Source: Nissolia schottii (taxonomy: Eukaryota; Streptophyta; Magnoliopsida; Fabales; Fabaceae). From it: a stretch of 64,000 bases of DNA. The stretch's first letter is position 1, and each line of letters opens with the position of its first letter. The notes beneath the pieces were generated by a model, which was not told the origin of the DNA, ran no database searches, and saw only the letters and a list, made by a program, of their open reading frames with translations. The DNA is taken from contig QANU01110798.1 in assembly GCA_003254905.1 (NCBI GenBank), positions 61,244 to 125,243 on the forward strand, given 5' to 3'. Both the position numbers and the translations under genes were made by a program. Below, in pieces: positions 59,884 to 64,000 of this stretch.

Positions 59884-62311
59884 ATGCATCAGTCTTGTAA
59901 GTTTTAACTTACGCAAAATTTATTAGGTCTATTAATTCAATTAATAATTTTTTGTGCTTGAGTATGTAAATGTTTACTTGATTAGTTATATTAGTTCAAT
60001 TAATACTTTTTAGTGCTTGAGTGTGTAAATGTTTACTTACTAGTTTTGTGTTGAATCGATTAATGAATATAACTGTGTTTATATCTGTGTTGACTGTGTT
60101 GATATATTTTTGCAGGGCATACTATGACACACGTTATTCACCTTGGTCCACATGACGGATTCGTGCTTGAGCTGCAGACCTATCATGTGTCTGAGCATAT
60201 TTGGGGCGGGGCTGCTGATAGGGTTTTGCGTGTTAGAAGGGTGCACGTGGCAAAGCACGAGGAAAAGCATCGGGATCCCCCACAGTGCATAGTGCTTTAC
60301 CTAGAGCAGGCTGGGTTCATTGGCGTTGCTCACATGGGTTACTGCCCCATTGATCACCACCTGATCACGGCACTGGTTGAGAGATGGTGCCTCGAGACCC
60401 ACACCTTTCACATGACTGTGAGGGAGTGTACGCTGACGTTGGAGGACGTCAGCATCATCTCTGGGCTCTTCATTGACGGCCATGCTGTTACGGGCCATTC
60501 TCAGGATTCACAGTTGGCAGATCACTGTGAGGAGTTGCTTAGAGCGCGCCCCCCAAAGCGGACTGGCTACTCGGGATCACGTATCCGCCTGTCGTGGCTA
60601 TCAGACCTACTTTCCTGTGTGCCTGATGAGGATACAGACCCAGCTGTTGTCCTGCAGTATGCACGAGCATACCTGCTCCACTTCATCGGGGGCACATTGT
60701 TCCCTGACCATTCAGGGTCGTGGGTCCACTCTATGTACCTCCCGTTGTTGGAGGACTTGGAGCAGGCTGGGACATACAGCTGGGGATCAGCTGCTCTAGC
60801 GTTCATGTATAGGGAGTTGTGTAAGGCAACTAACTACGACGCACACGACATAGGAGGTCCCTGCATCATCCTCTAGTACTGGACGTGGCATCGATTTCCT
60901 CGCCTTGCACCTGCCCTAGCTGACCACGACGAGGAGGCGATTTGGATGCGCTACGACGCTGATCGTGCACATTTTCGCCCGCTGGGATTTAAGTAAGTGT
61001 TATTGATTTGTTTGTTTATTCTTTTAGCTTCCCTATTTTAATGTGCATTATGTGATTAACTAATGTGTGTTTTGTATTTAAATTTGAATTAGGTGGCACG
61101 CCCATAAGGTTCTGGGGGATACACCACTTCATGTCCTACATTATTATCGCCGATTCTTAGATAACTTAAGAACAAATGAGGTAATTATATATTTGTGCAC
61201 ATATATAATGTATTCAACACTAGGTTGTATTGTTCATACTAACTTTTTGGCTTTATTTTCAGGTTGTGTGGGAGCGCTACACCGCAGATACCATATATTT
61301 GCTCCCCGACTTCTGCAAGGCTGGGCTTACCAGTTGGCGGGTCGTAGTCCCTCTGGTGTGCTTCTTCATTATAGAGTGGCACTAGCCTGATCGGGTGATG
61401 CGCTAGTTTGGTATGGATCAGCCCATACCTAGTAGGCCACATCAGCCCGATCACCTTCACAAGGTTATATTGGATTGAAGGTCCGATCAGTACTGGCTAG
61501 ATGTGCATAGACAATACATCAGCTAATGGGATGATCATGCCTCACGGATTGTCACTCATGCACATTGCGCGAGCCTCTCACCGCACGCTCGCAGTACATG
61601 CAATAGTACAGGAGAATCACAAAACGGTGGATCAATCGCGCTTCGGCACCGATCGGAGCTGTGGTAAGTTATAGGTCAATAATTGTGTTTATTTTAAACA
61701 TTTATTTTACACCATTACTGATATTTATTTGTGTTTGAATTTGTCAGGGTGACATTGTGGAACAACAATTGGCTTGGACTGCGGACCCTCATTCTACTTC
61801 ATTTAGCATGGACAAGCTTCGAGCATCAGCGGAGGCTATCCTACCAACCATTCAGGAGCACGACCGGATTGGCTAGGAACAGTTAGCTCCTCCTTCTTCG
61901 ACTATCATTCCACAACCGGCTGAGGCCGATGAGCAGAGCGATGGGAGGCCACGTCGCAGAAGAAAAACTGGATTAGCTGCTGGCCGAAGACGTGTATGTA
62001 GTACTGAGGCGGCTGAGTCCACCACGCATGAGTCCACTGCAGCACCTATTGCTGATGTTGCCAACCCACCGACAGAACCATACCATACCCTCCACCACCA
62101 TCATACCCTTACCCCCCCACCACCATCACACCCTTACCCCCCACCACCATACCATTACCCTTACCCCCCATCACCATACCATTACCTTTACCCATCACCA
62201 CCACTATCACAGTCTTACCCCTCGTATCCATACCCGCCGCCCCCACATACTTATCCATCGCAGGCTGGCCCGTCTGATCCTCTTCCTAGACCGCCACGCA
62301 CTGATCATTAG
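59884..62311 (+). pseudogene. Plant mobile domain (PMD, MAIN-like) gene, broken
   Basis: Five exons can be drawn: 59884-59896, 60116-60992, 61093-61180, 61263-61663, 61748-62311, with GT-AG borders. The start is MHQSWHTMTHVIHLGPHDG. Exon 2 carries the PMD marks IWGGAADRVLRVRR, ALVERWCLETHTFHM, RECTLTLEDVSIISGLFIDG and WLSDLLSCVPDEDTDP. The C-terminal exon has basic RPRRRRKTG and a Pro/Tyr/His-rich tail. It is broken by TAG at 60874 (before YWTWHRFP), TAG after EWH, TAG before FGMDQP, TGA in HKVILD-RSDQ, TAA in QYIS-WDD, a frameshift in exon 4 near 61565, and TAG at 61874. Domain relatives (MAIN, MAIL1) act in transcription and genome stability and share ancestry with transposon-encoded proteins. 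A second copy lies inverted at 63109. Confidence 0.85.
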
Positions 62312-62399
62312 TAGATTTATTTGTTTTCGTGCAATTTTTAAATTGGTCTATTGCCTTATTTGCAACCGAAAATGATTGTATAAGTTGTTACATTTTGTT

Positions 62400-63108
62400 A
62401 TTGTTTTTATTTTGGTGGTACAGGGGCATTCTTAAAACATCTTACTCCCCCACAACTTCTTAACTCGAGTTGTTTATCCAAACCTATTAGGCATGAATTG
62501 TTTAGCTAAGGAAATTAATGTTTCTCGAAATTCTGTGAAGCACCTCTCAAAATTTTAACTATTGAATTGCGATATCTACATAATGAAAGACAACACCAAG
62601 ACAACATATGCAATGCGACATCACTAATTTAAGAATATTATTCGTAATCTGTAACGGCTAAACTTGGGAGTACAATGAATCCAAGGTTTCCAAAAACCCT
62701 AAACCCTAATCCTAACCCTATCCCAAAGCCTTATACCATAAATCAAAAAAGAGAAACCATAAAATCTAACCCTAGCCCTAACCCCTATACTCTCACCAAA
62801 TATCATAAAACTTACCATAAACCATATACCCTAAACCATAAATCCAAACCAAACCCAGTGTTAGGAGCGAAACTGTCGTGCATCACGCCGTGAAAGAATT
62901 GTATTAATAGACATATGCCGCCGTAATTTTTCATAAGTTCTTATTTGACATAATTAAAATTACCAGAGTAAATTGAATGAAAGAGAAAACTTGTAACTCA
63001 AAAGGTTAGGGATCCAAGAACAATAAACACTATCATATAATAAGTTATCCAACTTGCTAACAGGAAACCCTAAACAAAACTAATAAACCCAACAATATCA
63101 CTTATCTA
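62400..63108. other. Spacer between the two PMD genes with ACCCTAA-like words
   Basis: No gene. At 62695-62850 there are degenerate telomere-type words (ACCCTAAACCCTAATCC, AACCCTAGCCCTAACCC, ACCCTAAACC), not a true telomere array. Confidence 0.5.
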
Positions 63109-64000
63109 TCACGGGCCCTGTAGTGGTCTACGGTCAGGATCCGACGTGCCAGCCTGTGATGGATAAGTATATGCGGATGGGGGAGGGTAAGGGTATGGTG
63201 GCGGTGGGTAAGAATGTGGCGGTGGTGGCAGAGTTGGGTAAGGGTATGAGGATGACGGGTAAGGGTGTGACGACGATGGGTAAGGGTAAGGGTATGGTGA
63301 TGGGTAAGGGTAAGGGTAAGGGTATGGTGGTGGGGTGGCAGCGTCGACAGTGGGTGCCGCGTTGGCCTCAGCTGGAACACTCTGTTGTGCAGAAGACGCA
63401 GATTCATCAGCACTTCGAACGCGTCTTTGTCCAGCGGATGATCCAACCCTTCTCCTACGGCGTGGCCTCTGATCACGCTGCTCTTCGGCATCAGTGGGTG
63501 GTGACGCGTTAGCCGTAGGACCCGTAAGAGCTAACTGAAGTTGTTCAAACCTAATCCAGTCATGCTCCTCGATGGCAGAAAGGATAGCCTCAGCGGACGA
63601 TCGAATCTTCTCTATCGTAAATGCATCAGAATGAGACTCAATAGACAAACCCAATAACTGCTCCGCCATGTCACCCTAACAGTGTTCAAACAAAAATAAT
63701 CATAATCAATAATAAAAAATAAATGTTATGAGAGATCAATCGATGTAAAACGTACCACAACCCCTATAGGCGCCGATTCTCGACTGATCCAATGTCGAGT
63801 AATCTTCTTATACCATTCCATATATTGCGACAGTGCGGTTGGGGGGTGATGCAAGGGCTCCTGAGTAGCAATTCGGGCTGCTCGATCATCCCAGTATGCA
63901 ATATACTCTCTGTGCACATCCGGCCAATACGGGTCGGTCCGTCCAACCGATGTGATGTTATGCAGATGATCGGGCTGATGCGGTCTGGTTGGTATGGGCT
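63109..64000 (-). CDS. Plant mobile domain (PMD) gene, 3' part, continues past the window
   Basis: Two exons of the second copy are visible: 63756 to beyond 64000 and 63109-63675, with a GT-AG intron. The first reads QPIPTRPHQPDHLHNITSVG, YWPDVHREYIAYWDDRAARI, QYMEWYKKITRHWIS and ESAPIGVV. The last begins GDMAEQLLGL and continues with RSSAEAILSAIEEHDWIRFE, a basic block RPRRRRRVGSSAGQRR and a long Pro/Tyr repeat (PYPYPYPYPSPYPYPYP). All positions that are stops in the plus copy are open here, so this copy may be functional; its PMD core is outside the window. The tail is tail-to-tail with the broken copy, about 800 bases away. Confidence 0.8.

Noticed and set aside
62675-62893. Interstitial telomere array
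   Set aside because: The ACCCTAA-like words are degenerate and irregularly spaced; there is no run of exact CCCTAAA units.

Overview
The window is nuclear DNA from a flowering plant, most likely a legume. It is AT-rich, its genes carry GT-AG introns, and it holds a typical dicot mix of single-copy genes in a sea of old transposons. The legume call is inference: it rests on a CACTA-type terminus resembling soybean Tgm ends, the abundance of LINE fragments and the style of the LTRs. An assembly gap of Ns lies at 25366-25911.

Four ordinary genes can be modelled. (1) A five-exon minus-strand gene (564-3714) encodes a conserved-looking, probably nuclear protein that I do not recognise. (2) An intronless AT-hook/PPC (AHL) DNA-binding protein lies at 13323-14222 (+); it is a GC-rich island in AT-rich surroundings. 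(3) A six-exon METTL2/6/8-type AdoMet methyltransferase lies at 42593-45252 (-). (4) A two-exon subfamily-II ethylene receptor of the EIN4 type lies at 53464-57018 (-). They do not form an operon-like or functional cluster.

At the right edge are two plant-mobile-domain (PMD/MAIN-like) genes arranged tail to tail. The plus copy (59884-62311) is broken by several stops and a frameshift. The minus copy (63109 to beyond the window end) is open as far as it can be read.

The rest is mainly transposon. The best-defined pieces are a gag-only LTR element (26288-30781) with both LTRs, PBS, PPT and target-site duplication but no pol; a 3,035-bp solo LTR (32890-35924) with a perfect 5-bp duplication; an inverted pair of related LTRs (about 19.26-21.08 kb and 21.26-22.48 kb) nested between longer inverted arms (about 17.6-24.0 kb); a 0.5-kb MULE-like foldback element in one of those arms; three LINE remnants; a hAT fragment fused to a FAR1/MULE fragment next to a CACTA-like end; and several MITEs. 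Unexplained structures include a cluster of four 33-nt hairpins (45731-45978), a 74-bp tandem repeat with GTCTCGCGCGAGAC-like cores, a run of seven TCATTCGAATGA palindromes, and a 56-bp tandem repeat just upstream of the PMD gene.

I saw no tRNA, rRNA or CRISPR array. The strongest candidates for something worth following are the PMD pair with CAG-to-TAG type decay, the gag-only retroelement, the hairpin clusters, and the substituted Thr in the EIN4-like receiver domain.
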